Source: an uncultured Lachnospiraceae bacterium (GTDB taxonomy: Bacteria > Bacillota > Clostridia > Lachnospirales > Lachnospiraceae). Taken from it: DNA of 64,000 nt. A program made the translations under genes and the position numbers. The notes under the pieces were generated by a model. That model searched no databases, was not told where the DNA came from, and saw only the letters and a list, made by a program, of their open reading frames with translations. The stretch is from the NCBI GenBank assembly GCA_902779575.1, contig CACZBW010000011.1, positions 1 to 64,000 on the forward strand, written 5' to 3'. Positions 16,379 through 25,293 of this stretch are shown here, in pieces (positions within the stretch are counted from its first letter, which is position 1; every line of letters starts with the position of its first letter).

Positions 16379-17203
16379 ATGAAAACCGGCAAACAGCGTG
16401 CGCTGAACGTACTGATGAATGTACTATTGATTATTTATGCGATCTTTGCTCTGTTTCCCCTTCTGTGGATGCTCCTGATTTCTTTCAAATCCGATACAGA
16501 AGTGTTTACGACGACGTTTATTTTCCATCCGACGCTTGCCAACTATCAGCAGGTGCTGCTGCGTTCCGATTATGCGAGATATATCAGAGACAGTCTGATC
16601 GTATCCGGCGGAGCCGTTCTGGTTTCCATCATCGTCGGCGTTCCGGCAGCCTATGCCCTTGCCAGATATAATTTCGCAAGAAAAGAAGAACTTGCGTTTC
16701 AGATTCTTTCCTATAAATTCGCTCCGGAAATTCTGGTCGTTCTTCCTCTTTTCATGATCTACCAGAAACTGGGTCTTTATGATTCCTATATCGGTCTGAT
16801 CTGGGTCTATCAGCTGATCTCGCTGCCGCTGCTGATCTGGGTTGTACGAGGGTATTTCGAAGATATTTCCGTAGAGATCGAGTACGCCGCGCAGGTAGAC
16901 GGCTATACCTGGTACCAGATCTTCTTCAAGATGCTGGTTCCGCTGATCAAGCCCGGCCTTGTGTCGTCTGCGCTTCTGGCATTCATCTTTGCGTGGAACT
17001 CCTTCACATTCCCGCTGATTCTTGCCAGCAGCAAGGTTTACCCGGTTACAGTCGCGATCACAAAGTATCTTGGTACTGACAGCGCCCATTACGGACAGCT
17101 GGCAGTCGCCGCTACAGTTTCCGCTATTCCCGCTATGGTCTTTGCTCTTTGCATCCAGAAGCATCTGGTTCGCGGACTTAGCTTCGGTGCGGTGAAAGGA
17201 TAA
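16379..17203 (+). CDS. Sugar/polyol ABC transporter permease, MalG type
   Basis: A 274-residue permease with six predicted membrane helices. The EAA loop is EYAAQVDGYTWYQIFFKMLVPLIKPGL, and the C-terminus ends LVRGLSFGAVKG, typical of MalG-like proteins. AAAGGAGG precedes the ATG. It lies 12 bp after the MalF-like gene and 8 bp before the first ATPase gene. Confidence 0.9.
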   Translation: MKTGKQRALNVLMNVLLIIYAIFALFPLLWMLLISFKSDTEVFTTTFIFHPTLANYQQVLLRSDYARYIRDSLIVSGGAVLVSIIVGVPAAYALARYNFARKEELAFQILSYKFAPEILVVLPLFMIYQKLGLYDSYIGLIWVYQLISLPLLIWVVRGYFEDISVEIEYAAQVDGYTWYQIFFKMLVPLIKPGLVSSALLAFIFAWNSFTFPLILASSKVYPVTVAITKYLGTDSAHYGQLAVAATVSAIPAMVFALCIQKHLVRGLSFGAVKG

Positions 17204-17211
17204 GGTGCAGC

Positions 17212-18372
17212 ATGGCAAGGATAACACTAGAGAATATAAGAAAAGCTTTTGGAAAAGTGCAGGCACTTGACGGTATCAGCCTGGATATTAAGGACAATGA
17301 ATTTTTCGTTCTGTTCGGGCCTGCCGGAGCCGGCAAGACGACCATCCTTAACTGCATCGCCGGAATCACGATGCCCGAAGAAGGCACCATCAGCTTTAAC
17401 GGCGAGATCATGAACCTGATTGATCCCGCGCACCGCAATGTCGCGATGGTATTCGAGAACTATGCGCTGTTTCCGCAGATGACGGTTTATGACAACATGG
17501 CGTCCGCTCTCCGGAGCAAGCTCTACAGGGAAGACGAGGCAGTCATCAAAGAGCGGATCGACAAAGCCGCCAGAATGATGAAGATGGAAAAGCTCCTGGA
17601 GAGACTTCCCAGCCAGCTCTCAAACGGGCAGAAGCAGAGGGTGGCCATGGGCCGCGCCCTTGTCCGTACGCCGAACGTATTTCTGATGGATGAACCTCTG
17701 GCGCATCTTGACGCGAAGCTCAGAAACTCCATGCGCACCGAGCTCAAGGAGATGCAGGCGAATCTCGGTTCCACCTGTATCTATGTAACCCATGACTTCA
17801 TGGAAGCGATGGCCCTCGGCGACAGAATTGCGATTATCAATAAGGGGAAGATTGTACAGATCGGATCCGGCGACGAGATCTACTATATGCCCTGCAATGA
17901 ATTTACGGCAGAGCTGATGGGAGATCCGCAGATCAATATTATTCCGGCGGAGATCTACAAGTCAGGCTCCGGCTACGGCGCGGAGATGATTGTGAACGGC
18001 AGCAAAGTCAGACACGAACTGCCGGAGGATAAGGGGGTATTTGCGAAGATCCAGGAAAGGGGTCTCGTAAAAGTTGATCTGGGCATTCGTCCGCAGCATA
18101 TTAAATACGCGTTTGCGCCTGCCGATGGATATTTCAAGACCACCGTTTACAGTTATGAGAGTATCGGAAATAAGTCGGTTATCACTGCCGAATGCGGAGC
18201 GTATCAGCTGCGCATGATCGCACCCAACGGTCTTAATGTGGACATTGACAGTGATATTTACATCAAGCTTGAGCTGGACCGCTCCATACTGTTTGATCCG
18301 GACTCCAAAAAATATCTCACCCGCTATGATGAGGAGGCAATCAAGAGCTTTGCGGTAAAGGAGGTACAGTGA
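17212..18372 (+). CDS. ABC transporter ATP-binding protein, first of two
   Basis: A 386-residue MalK/UgpC-like ATPase. Walker A is GPAGAGKT (36-43), the signature is LSNGQ (136-140) rather than LSGGQ, Walker B is FLMDEP and the switch is THDF. The Q-loop position reads VFENYALF, with Glu in place of the usual Gln. The C-terminal third (from about 240) is the OB-type regulatory domain. It overlaps the next ATPase gene by the A of TGATG. The substitutions suggest this subunit supplies a degenerate half-site in a heterodimer with its neighbour. Confidence 0.9.
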   Translation: MARITLENIRKAFGKVQALDGISLDIKDNEFFVLFGPAGAGKTTILNCIAGITMPEEGTISFNGEIMNLIDPAHRNVAMVFENYALFPQMTVYDNMASALRSKLYREDEAVIKERIDKAARMMKMEKLLERLPSQLSNGQKQRVAMGRALVRTPNVFLMDEPLAHLDAKLRNSMRTELKEMQANLGSTCIYVTHDFMEAMALGDRIAIINKGKIVQIGSGDEIYYMPCNEFTAELMGDPQINIIPAEIYKSGSGYGAEMIVNGSKVRHELPEDKGVFAKIQERGLVKVDLGIRPQHIKYAFAPADGYFKTTVYSYESIGNKSVITAECGAYQLRMIAPNGLNVDIDSDIYIKLELDRSILFDPDSKKYLTRYDEEAIKSFAVKEVQ

Positions 18373-19499
18373 TGGCAGGACTTACTCTGGAACATCTTTA
18401 TAAACGTTATGACAATTCCGGGAAGAAGAAGAAAACCGTTAATGATTATGCTGTAAAGGATCTGAATCTTGTCTGCGAGCAGGGTGAGTTCATCGCTTTC
18501 CTCGGCCCCTCCGGCTGCGGAAAAACCACGACGCTCCGCATGATCGCCGGCCTGGAGGAGATTACGCAGGGCAATATCTACATCGGGGACCGTCTTGTGA
18601 ACAACCTTCATCCGAAGGACAGGCACATCGGTCTTGCTTTCGAAGACTACGCCATGTATCCGCCTCTGAATGTATACGGAAACGTAGCGTTTAACCTTCG
18701 CGCAAAGGGCGTTGATAAAAACGAGATCGACAGAAGGGTAAGGGAGATCGCCCCTCTCATGCAGATCGATGACCTGCTGGATAAGATGCCTGTCAAGCTT
18801 TCCGGCGGACAGAAACAGCGTGTAAATATCGCAAGAGCCATCATCCGCGAGCCGGAACTTCTGCTCATGGACGAGCCGCTTTCCCATCTGGACGGCAAAG
18901 CCCGCCAGGCGATGCGTGTTGAGATCAAGAGACTGATCAATAAGATCAGGTGCACGACGATCTATGTAACCCATGACCAGCTGGAGGCGATGTCGCTGGC
19001 CGACAAGATTGCGATCATCAATTTCGGCGTCCTGCAGCAGTTTGGAACGCCCACGGAAGTCTATGATGACCCGGTCAATGAATTCGTGGCGTCCTTCATC
19101 GGCGAGCCTCCGATGAACATTCTCGAAACGACTATCGCGAAGATCAATGACAAATTCTTCTTTACCTTCAAAGACAGTAATCTGCAGATCGCGGTTCCGA
19201 AGAGATATTACAGTGTGGTACAGGACGGATTCCGCTGTAAGATGGGCGTTCGCCCGATGGACGTCCTGGTCGGCGGACCTGATTCCGACGGAACGCCAGA
19301 GGAGATAGCGACCTTTGAAAACCTTGGAGATGAGAGAAGAATCGGTATCCATGTCGGAGATGTTCTGCTGATGCTCATCACAGAGGATGAAAAGCGTTAT
19401 AAGAGAGGCGATATCATCAAACTTGAAGTCAGAGAAGAGAAGACACACCTGTTTGATATAGAGACCGGCGACCGAATCAGAGAGAAACAGGAGGCATAA
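18372..19499 (+). CDS. ABC transporter ATP-binding protein, second of two
   Basis: A 375-residue ATPase with a canonical Walker A GPSGCGKT (45-52), LSGGQ signature, LLMDEP Walker B and THDQ switch. The Q-loop again has Glu (AFEDYAMYPPL). The C-terminal regulatory domain is present. The start codon overlaps the stop of the first ATPase gene (TGATG), indicating translational coupling and near equal output. Two distinct ATPases in one sugar importer recall the GlpS/GlpT glycerol ABC system of rhizobia; that comparison is from family knowledge. Confidence 0.9.
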   Translation: MAGLTLEHLYKRYDNSGKKKKTVNDYAVKDLNLVCEQGEFIAFLGPSGCGKTTTLRMIAGLEEITQGNIYIGDRLVNNLHPKDRHIGLAFEDYAMYPPLNVYGNVAFNLRAKGVDKNEIDRRVREIAPLMQIDDLLDKMPVKLSGGQKQRVNIARAIIREPELLLMDEPLSHLDGKARQAMRVEIKRLINKIRCTTIYVTHDQLEAMSLADKIAIINFGVLQQFGTPTEVYDDPVNEFVASFIGEPPMNILETTIAKINDKFFFTFKDSNLQIAVPKRYYSVVQDGFRCKMGVRPMDVLVGGPDSDGTPEEIATFENLGDERRIGIHVGDVLLMLITEDEKRYKRGDIIKLEVREEKTHLFDIETGDRIREKQEA

Positions 19500-19500
19500 T

Positions 19501-19617
19501 ATGGAAACTGTTGCAACTGTAGGCTCTGTTGTTTTATTATTAGCTTTGGCATGGCAGATTCTGGGCTCTGTCTGGAATATCGTAGCGATCGTACTGGGGC
19601 TGTTCAGAGACAGGTAA
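19501..19617 (+). CDS. 38-residue single-pass membrane peptide of the transporter operon
   Basis: The ORF runs METVATVGSVVLLLALAWQI and on to a basic LFRDR end: one long hydrophobic helix with a short charged tail. It starts 1 bp after the stop of the second ATPase gene with CAGGAGG about 6 bp ahead of the ATG, so translation is well supported. It has no named family that I recognise. The position suggests a small accessory subunit of the ABC importer; the rhizobial glycerol transporter operon also encodes an extra small membrane protein, but the similarity is of context only. Confidence 0.65.
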   Translation: METVATVGSVVLLLALAWQILGSVWNIVAIVLGLFRDR

Positions 19618-19748
19618 TCGCGTGTTTTTGTCACAGTTTCCGGTCATATGCCTGGTGTGAATGCCCTGCCGGAAGACGGCTGCATGGATGCACAGAGAAA
19701 AGAAAGGCTCCTGCCATACATTGGCGGGAGAACAGGAGGAACTAAACT

Positions 19749-21344
19749 ATGTGCGGTAAAGATTTAATTTTGCAGAAGAAGACTGCTCTCGGAATCGAAT
19801 TCGGTTCCACAAGAATCAAGGGCGTTCTGATTGACTATGACGGCAATGTGCTTGCAACAGGCACATATGACTGGGAGAATTCATTAATTGACGGAATCTG
19901 GACTTACGGGCTTGATGAAGTTGAGAAGGGACTTCAGGGCTGCTATGCTTCTCTCAAGCAGAATGTTCAGGAGCAGTATGGCATTACTCCGGTTTCTTAC
20001 GGCGCGATCGGCATCAGCGGCATGATGCACGGCTATATTGCCCTTGACAGCGAAGACAGACAGCTGGCCCCGTTCCAGACCTGGCGCAATACCAATACGA
20101 CACAGGCAGCAGATCTGCTTACGGAGGCATTTGATTTCAATATTCCGTTAAGATGGTCCGTAGCGCATCTCTGCCAGCGCATGCTGGATCATGAGGAGCA
20201 TGTGAAAAAGGTTGCTTCTGTCTTTACGCTTGCGGCTTATATTCACTACCTGCTCACAGGAGAGAAGGTAGTCGGAATCGGAGAAGCATCCGGTATGTTC
20301 CCAATTGATTCGGAAAAGATGGATTACAACGAGAAGATGGTGCAGACCTTCGATGCTCTCGCGGAAAAGGAAGGATACGCTTTGAAACTGCGCGAGCTGT
20401 TCCCGAAGGTTCTGGTTGCCGGCGAAGCGGCAGGTACGCTGACAGCGGCAGGCGCAGCCCTCATTGATCCCTCCGGCGATCTGGAGGCAGGCATCCCGCT
20501 CTGCCCGCCGGAAGGTGATGCCGGAACCGGTATGACGGCCACCAATTCGGTAGCTCCGAGGACAGGAAACCTTTCCGCTGGAACCAGCTCCTTCGCTATG
20601 GTCGTTCTGGAAAAGCAGCTGTCGAAGGTCTATCGTGAGATTGACATGGTGACGACTCCGTCCGGCTTCCCGGTGGCGATGTCCCATGCGAACAACGGTA
20701 CCTCCGACCTGAACGCCTGGGTAGGAATCTTCCGTGAGTTCTGTGATCTTATGGGAATCAAGGCCGATATGGGAGAACTCTACGGGAAGCTGTACAAACA
20801 TTCCCTGACCGGTGATCCGGACTGCGGCGGCCTGATGGCCTACGGTTATTTCTCCGGTGAGAATATTACCTTTATCAATGAAGGCCGGCCGCTTTTCCTC
20901 AGGACTCCGGACAGCAAGTTCAATCTGGCCAACTTCATGCGCGTGAACCTGTACACATCCCTGGGTGCTGTCAAGCTGGGCATGGATATCCTGCTCAAGG
21001 AAGAAAAGGTGAAGCTTGACAAGATCATGGGACACGGCGGACTCTTCAAGACGCCGGGCGTTGCACAGCGCTATCTGGCGGCTGCGGTAAATGCGCCCGT
21101 ATCTGTCATGGCAACTGCTTCTGAAGGCGGCGCATGGGGAATCGCTCTTCTGGCTGCCTATCTCGTGGATGGCAAAGCCGAGGGCACTCTGGATGAATGG
21201 CTGGATCGCCGCATCTTCGTGAATCTCGTTGGAGAGACGATCGATCCGGATCCGGCGGAAGTGGAAGGCTATGAAGTCTTCACCGAGAGATATGTGGCGG
21301 CTCTGGAAGCGGAGAAAGCAGCGATCAGTTCTATGACCTGGTAA
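19749..21344 (+). CDS. FGGY family carbohydrate kinase
   Basis: A 531-residue kinase. The N-terminal phosphate-binding strand is LGIEFGSTRIKGVLIDYDG, the glycine motif ISGMMHGY follows, and the second ATPase lobe contains NLSAGTSSFAMV and GHGGLF. It resembles xylulokinase-like FGGY enzymes and would phosphorylate the sugar or ketose made by the pathway. GGAGG precedes the ATG. It lies 131 bp after the membrane peptide, probably in the same transcript, which ends at hairpins at 21345-21440. Confidence 0.88.
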   Translation: MCGKDLILQKKTALGIEFGSTRIKGVLIDYDGNVLATGTYDWENSLIDGIWTYGLDEVEKGLQGCYASLKQNVQEQYGITPVSYGAIGISGMMHGYIALDSEDRQLAPFQTWRNTNTTQAADLLTEAFDFNIPLRWSVAHLCQRMLDHEEHVKKVASVFTLAAYIHYLLTGEKVVGIGEASGMFPIDSEKMDYNEKMVQTFDALAEKEGYALKLRELFPKVLVAGEAAGTLTAAGAALIDPSGDLEAGIPLCPPEGDAGTGMTATNSVAPRTGNLSAGTSSFAMVVLEKQLSKVYREIDMVTTPSGFPVAMSHANNGTSDLNAWVGIFREFCDLMGIKADMGELYGKLYKHSLTGDPDCGGLMAYGYFSGENITFINEGRPLFLRTPDSKFNLANFMRVNLYTSLGAVKLGMDILLKEEKVKLDKIMGHGGLFKTPGVAQRYLAAAVNAPVSVMATASEGGAWGIALLAAYLVDGKAEGTLDEWLDRRIFVNLVGETIDPDPAEVEGYEVFTERYVAALEAEKAAISSMTW

Positions 21345-21385
21345 GCTTTAAAAGCTTCTTTTCCATAAACATTATAAATAGCAGG

Positions 21386-21440
21386 CTCCCTTTCAGGCGG
21401 ACAGGCGGAATCAGGCTTGTCTGCCCGGAAGGGAGTATTT
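21386..21440 (+). terminator. Terminator after the polyol operon
   Basis: CTCCCTT (21386-21392) pairs with AAGGGAG (21429-21435), with an inner stem GGCGGACA/TGTCTGCC, and is followed by TATTTTCATT. A smaller palindrome (AAGCTTT/AAAGCTT) sits directly after the kinase stop codon and may add to termination. Confidence 0.65.
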
Positions 21441-21621
21441 TCATTATATCTATGATCAAATTTACCTGCCCTGAGTTTTTTCTGAGAAAGCATATAATGT
21501 TCCGCCGCCTTTGCGGCTTTTTGGGGGAGGGAGTGATTCCTGCGTTTCGGTTATTAGTACTGAAAATGTGTTATGATGGTAGAGGTTCCGGAAAGCACGG
21601 CAGAGAAGAGAGGATGCAGTT

Positions 21622-21915
21622 TTGGCAGACAGGGAATGGATCCGTACAAAAGACAGGCTGGTAGAGACGATCGTCAGGCTCGGGTTCCGTGAGGATCTCG
21701 GAATTGCTGTCGCAAAGAATCTCGGAAGTCCTAAGGCGATGGAGCGGATGATATCGTATCTGGTCAATGTAAAACCAAAAAGTGAAGAACTGCTGGTTGA
21801 CGAGATGCTGGCGATCTGCAGTGAGATCGCGGCCTGGAGAGAGAAGAAAGCCGGCGAAGAGGCGAACGCAAGATATAATGAGATGCTGGACCAGGGGCTG
21901 GACTGGGAATTATAG
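21622..21915 (+). CDS. Conserved hypothetical protein, helical
   Basis: A 97-residue acidic helical protein (DREWIRTKDRLVETIVRLGF, then LGSPKAMERMISYL). The frame begins at TTG 21622 with AGAGAGG about 9 bp upstream; no ATG is available in frame near the start, so a TTG start is likely. Similar short proteins occur in Lachnospiraceae without assigned function. It is 46 bp upstream of the MmcQ-EVE gene on the same strand. Confidence 0.65.
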   Translation: MADREWIRTKDRLVETIVRLGFREDLGIAVAKNLGSPKAMERMISYLVNVKPKSEELLVDEMLAICSEIAAWREKKAGEEANARYNEMLDQGLDWEL

Positions 21916-21961
21916 TTCATACAAATGTATTTCTTTATAACCGGATTGTGGAGGAGACGCA

Positions 21962-22705
21962 ATGGACCGGCAGGGGATTTTTGACTATATCAGGGAGAAA
22001 TATGAGGTGCTGCCGGAATATCCCTGGCGGCGATATGATGAAAACGCTGTCTTCCGTCATGCGGATAACAAAAAGTGGTTCGCTCTGCTGATGAGCGTGC
22101 AGAGAAACAGAATGGGCCTGTCCGGCGCGGAGTATGTGGATGTGATCAATCTGAAGATAGATGACATGTTCTTCCGGGATCAGATCATACAGGAAGACGG
22201 GATCCTGCCCGCCTATCACATGAATAAGCTGCACTGGATTTCCGTTCTGCTGGATGGAACCGTTCCGGAGGAAAAAGTCTGCGAACTGATCGATATGAGT
22301 TTTCTGGCGACGGCATCCGCGAAGAAGAGAGAGAAAATCCGCCCGCCGAAAGAGTGGATTATTCCGGCCAATCCGAAATATTATGACATCGTGCATGCAT
22401 TTGACGATACCGATATCATCGACTGGAAACAGGGGGCCAGGATTAAAAAGGGCGATTCGGTTTTTCTGTATGTTGCCGCGCCGGTATCAGCCATTCTGTA
22501 CAAATGCAGGGTTCTGGAAACCGGTATCCCTTATAAATATGAAAGCGACCATCTCACGATTCGGGAACTGATGAAGATCAGGCTGCAGAAGCGCTACGCG
22601 CCGGACCGCTTCCCCTTTGATGTTCTCAAGGAGGAATATGGCATTTACGCCGTCCGCGGACCGCGCGGGATACCCAATTCCTTGAGCGCAGCCCTGAAAA
22701 AATGA
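21962..22705 (+). CDS. MmcQ/YjbR-like domain fused to an EVE/PUA-like domain
   Basis: A 247-residue protein. Residues 1-110 show the MmcQ/YjbR signature (YPWRRYDENAVFRHADNKKWFALLM, then YHMNKLHWISVLLDG). From about 128 (WIIPANPKYYDIVHAF) the sequence matches an EVE domain, a PUA-related fold that reads modified bases in DNA or RNA. GGAGGAGA precedes the ATG. YjbR-type domains are structurally similar to DNA-binding CyaY-like folds but their ligand is unclear. The fusion suggests nucleic-acid modification sensing; direct function is unknown. Confidence 0.75.
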   Translation: MDRQGIFDYIREKYEVLPEYPWRRYDENAVFRHADNKKWFALLMSVQRNRMGLSGAEYVDVINLKIDDMFFRDQIIQEDGILPAYHMNKLHWISVLLDGTVPEEKVCELIDMSFLATASAKKREKIRPPKEWIIPANPKYYDIVHAFDDTDIIDWKQGARIKKGDSVFLYVAAPVSAILYKCRVLETGIPYKYESDHLTIRELMKIRLQKRYAPDRFPFDVLKEEYGIYAVRGPRGIPNSLSAALKK

Positions 22706-22780
22706 GGCAGAAAATTAAGGAATGTCAGGCAGGAGCAGAAAGCATACGGAGCGGCAGAAAAAAGCCGGGGACAAGAGAGC

Positions 22781-24133
22781 ATGGGAAATGACAGAAAGAA
22801 AGTGAGGGTTGCGGCAGCTGTAATCCGTAAGGGTGAGCTTGTTTTCGCAACGCAGCGGGGATATGGAGCCTATAAGGACTGGTGGGAGTTCCCGGGAGGA
22901 AAGATCGAAGAGGGAGAGACTCCGGAGGAAGCTCTGATCAGGGAAATCCGTGAGGAACTGGATGCAGACATCACTGTTGACGAATACATTACCACAGTGG
23001 AATATGATTATCCGGACTTTCACCTGTCGATGTCCTGCTATCGCTGCAGCCTTAAAAATGAACATATGACACTGCTGGAACATGAGGCGGCAAAATGGAT
23101 GTGCGCCGATAATCTGAGACAGGTGAACTGGCTGCCGGCAGATATTGTCATCGTGAATATCCTGGAAGCAGAAAACAGAACATTAAAGTATTATGAGAAT
23201 AACGCGGATAGTTTTGTGCAGGATACCGTTTCCGCCGATATGAGCGGCGCCAGGCAGCGTTTTATGGAATATCTGCCGCGGCAGGCCCGCATTCTTGATT
23301 TTGGCTGCGGTTCCGGAAGAGATATAAAATTCTTCCTGGATAAGGGATATATAGTTGACGGAGCGGACGGATCCCCGGAACTGTGCCGGATCGCGTCGGA
23401 CTATACCGGGATCGGTGTAAAGCAGATGCGCTTCCAGGAGCTTGACGCGGAAGAACTTTACGACGGCATCTGGGCCTGCGCATCGATTCTTCATCTGCCC
23501 AAAGAAGAACTTACGGAAGTTTTTCACAGAATTGAGAGAGCCCTGAAAGCAGGGGGAATTTTATATACTTCTTTCAAATACGGAACGTTCGAGGGAATGC
23601 GGAATGGAAGATATTTCACAGATTTCACGGAGGATTCCCTGCGGGAATACTGGAAAGAATTTCCTGTGCTAAAACTGCAAAAAAGCTGGATTACACAGGA
23701 TGTCCGTCCCGGAAAAGAGCAGGAAAGATGGCTGAATATACTGGCTGAACGACAGGAACCAGACTCGGGTTCCAACCGACAGGCTTCTCAGCAGAGAGAA
23801 ACGGACGATGGAACCCGGCGGCAAAGCAGCGGAATCGGACAGGAGAATGCCGGGGCAGGTCAGGCGCAAAATACGGAAGAGAGGATTGCTTTCTATGAGC
23901 AGATCTATGATGATTTGCGGGCAGCTGTTCATGAGGGAGAGGAATCCGGGGAGCTTCGAAGGAAGCTTTCGCTGCTGGAAGAATACTACAGTTCAGGTGA
24001 ATGGCGGAAAGATTATGAAACAGATGAGGCCGGATTATTGCCGGCCGGTCTGAAACGCGGCGTTTTGTCTCAGGACGGAGTATATGATCTGCTTGCGGAG
24101 TGGGAGGAGAAGATGGACTCCTGTCCGCGATGA
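22781..24133 (+). CDS. Three-domain fusion: NUDIX hydrolase, SAM methyltransferase, DUF4298
   Basis: A 450-residue protein. Residues 1-130 are a MutT/NUDIX domain; the Nudix box spans G40, E46 and REIREEL (54-60), preceded by the WWEFPGGK typical of 8-oxo-dGTP or CTP pyrophosphatases. Residues 135-330 are a class I SAM methyltransferase with motif I ILDFGCGSGR (171-180). A Gln/Arg-rich linker (about 330-365) leads into a DUF4298 domain (366-447, FYEQIYDDLRAA...YYSSGEWRKDYE). The combination in one chain is unusual. The start has only a weak ribosome site (GGGGACAAGAGAGC). It could be nucleotide sanitation coupled to methylation, but the joint function is unknown. Confidence 0.8.
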   Translation: MGNDRKKVRVAAAVIRKGELVFATQRGYGAYKDWWEFPGGKIEEGETPEEALIREIREELDADITVDEYITTVEYDYPDFHLSMSCYRCSLKNEHMTLLEHEAAKWMCADNLRQVNWLPADIVIVNILEAENRTLKYYENNADSFVQDTVSADMSGARQRFMEYLPRQARILDFGCGSGRDIKFFLDKGYIVDGADGSPELCRIASDYTGIGVKQMRFQELDAEELYDGIWACASILHLPKEELTEVFHRIERALKAGGILYTSFKYGTFEGMRNGRYFTDFTEDSLREYWKEFPVLKLQKSWITQDVRPGKEQERWLNILAERQEPDSGSNRQASQQRETDDGTRRQSSGIGQENAGAGQAQNTEERIAFYEQIYDDLRAAVHEGEESGELRRKLSLLEEYYSSGEWRKDYETDEAGLLPAGLKRGVLSQDGVYDLLAEWEEKMDSCPR

Positions 24134-24230
24134 TGAGAGAAAGCCGGGCAGGCGCTTCGAAGAAAGAAGCGGATCACTGAGAAGAGAAAAACGGGACAAG
24201 AATCAGAAACTGGATACGGGGAGAGAAAAA

Positions 24231-24623
24231 ATGCTGGAAGCAAGAATCTATGTCGGTCTTCGGGATAAGGACAGCCATGAACAGAGATTTGATATAGAGA
24301 AATACAAATCAATCCTGAAGGGGGTCTGTAAAAACTATCGCGCACCCTTTTCTCTCGATGTGATTGAAGGAGGCTATTTTCACGAAGACGGCAGCTGGGT
24401 GGATGAAAATACTCTGCTGGTTACGTTCATTGGGATTCGCAAAAGGACGGTTTATGAAATAGCCAGGGATATATGTACATTTTTCCGGCAGGAGACGGTG
24501 ATGATTACCTTAACTCCGAGCATTCGTTTCAATATTCATGATGACCTGGCATCGGAAGAAATAGAAAACATGAAGAAGAAAGGAGAGGATCATAATGCAG
24601 ATTCAGCCGATGAAACTATATGA
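24231..24623 (+). CDS. Conserved hypothetical protein
   Basis: A 130-residue protein starting at ATG 24231 (MLEARIYVGLRDKDSHEQRF) with GGGGAGAG upstream. The open frame extends farther back, overlapping the preceding gene, but the basic low-complexity residues there do not look coding. Alternating strands and helices suggest a compact ferredoxin-like alpha/beta fold. Its last 29 bp overlap the next gene. I do not recognise a family. Confidence 0.6.
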   Translation: MLEARIYVGLRDKDSHEQRFDIEKYKSILKGVCKNYRAPFSLDVIEGGYFHEDGSWVDENTLLVTFIGIRKRTVYEIARDICTFFRQETVMITLTPSIRFNIHDDLASEEIENMKKKGEDHNADSADETI

Positions 24624-25293
24624 GAATACATGGGTTGTGGATGACAATGGCGTACGGATTTTTATTCTGGCCGGAAAGGAAAAGGCGCTGATCATTGATA
24701 CCGGGATGAGCGGCCTGCCGGTTCGTGACATTGCGCGGCAGGCAGCCGATCTTCCCCTCATGCTGCTCAATACGCACGCCGACGGGGACCACACCGGCGG
24801 GAACGATGCTTTTGACGAATTCTATATGCATCCGTCGGAGGCAATTGTGTACCACAAAATTCAGAAGGGGAAAGGGCGCATGCTCCCGGTTTTTGACGGG
24901 GATCTGATTGACCTCGGCGGAAGAACTGTCGAAGTAGTCCATGTACCGGGTCATACGCCCGGCAGCATTACTGTGCTGGATAAAGAAGAAAGATGCCTGA
25001 TCGGCGGAGACCCGATTCAGGAAGACGGAGATATTTATATGTTCGGCCTTCACAGAGATATGGAAGCTTATATTGCCGGACTCGAAAGACTGTGGCAGCG
25101 GGAAAAGGAATTTGATTTCATCTATCCTTCCCATGCAGAACTGAAAGTCAGCAAAAGCGTGATCCCGAAACTGATTTCCGGGGCAAAAGATATTCTTGCG
25201 GGGAAATGCAGCGGAACAGAAAAGGAAGTTCACGGGATGAAGATTTTGTCGGTGGATATCGGCGTGGACCGTTTTCTCTGTGACCTTAACTGA
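24595..25293 (+). CDS. MBL-fold metallo-hydrolase
   Basis: A 232-residue metallo-beta-lactamase-fold protein. The first metal motif reads HADGDH (H61 to H66), so the usual second His is Asp; later ligands HVPGHTPGS and YPSHAE are present. The fold is typical of glyoxalase II-like hydrolases acting on thioesters; the substrate is unknown. AAAGGAGAGG precedes the ATG, which lies inside the end of the upstream gene, indicating coupling. A palindromic repeat begins directly after its stop codon. Confidence 0.85.
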   Translation: MQIQPMKLYENTWVVDDNGVRIFILAGKEKALIIDTGMSGLPVRDIARQAADLPLMLLNTHADGDHTGGNDAFDEFYMHPSEAIVYHKIQKGKGRMLPVFDGDLIDLGGRTVEVVHVPGHTPGSITVLDKEERCLIGGDPIQEDGDIYMFGLHRDMEAYIAGLERLWQREKEFDFIYPSHAELKVSKSVIPKLISGAKDILAGKCSGTEKEVHGMKILSVDIGVDRFLCDLN

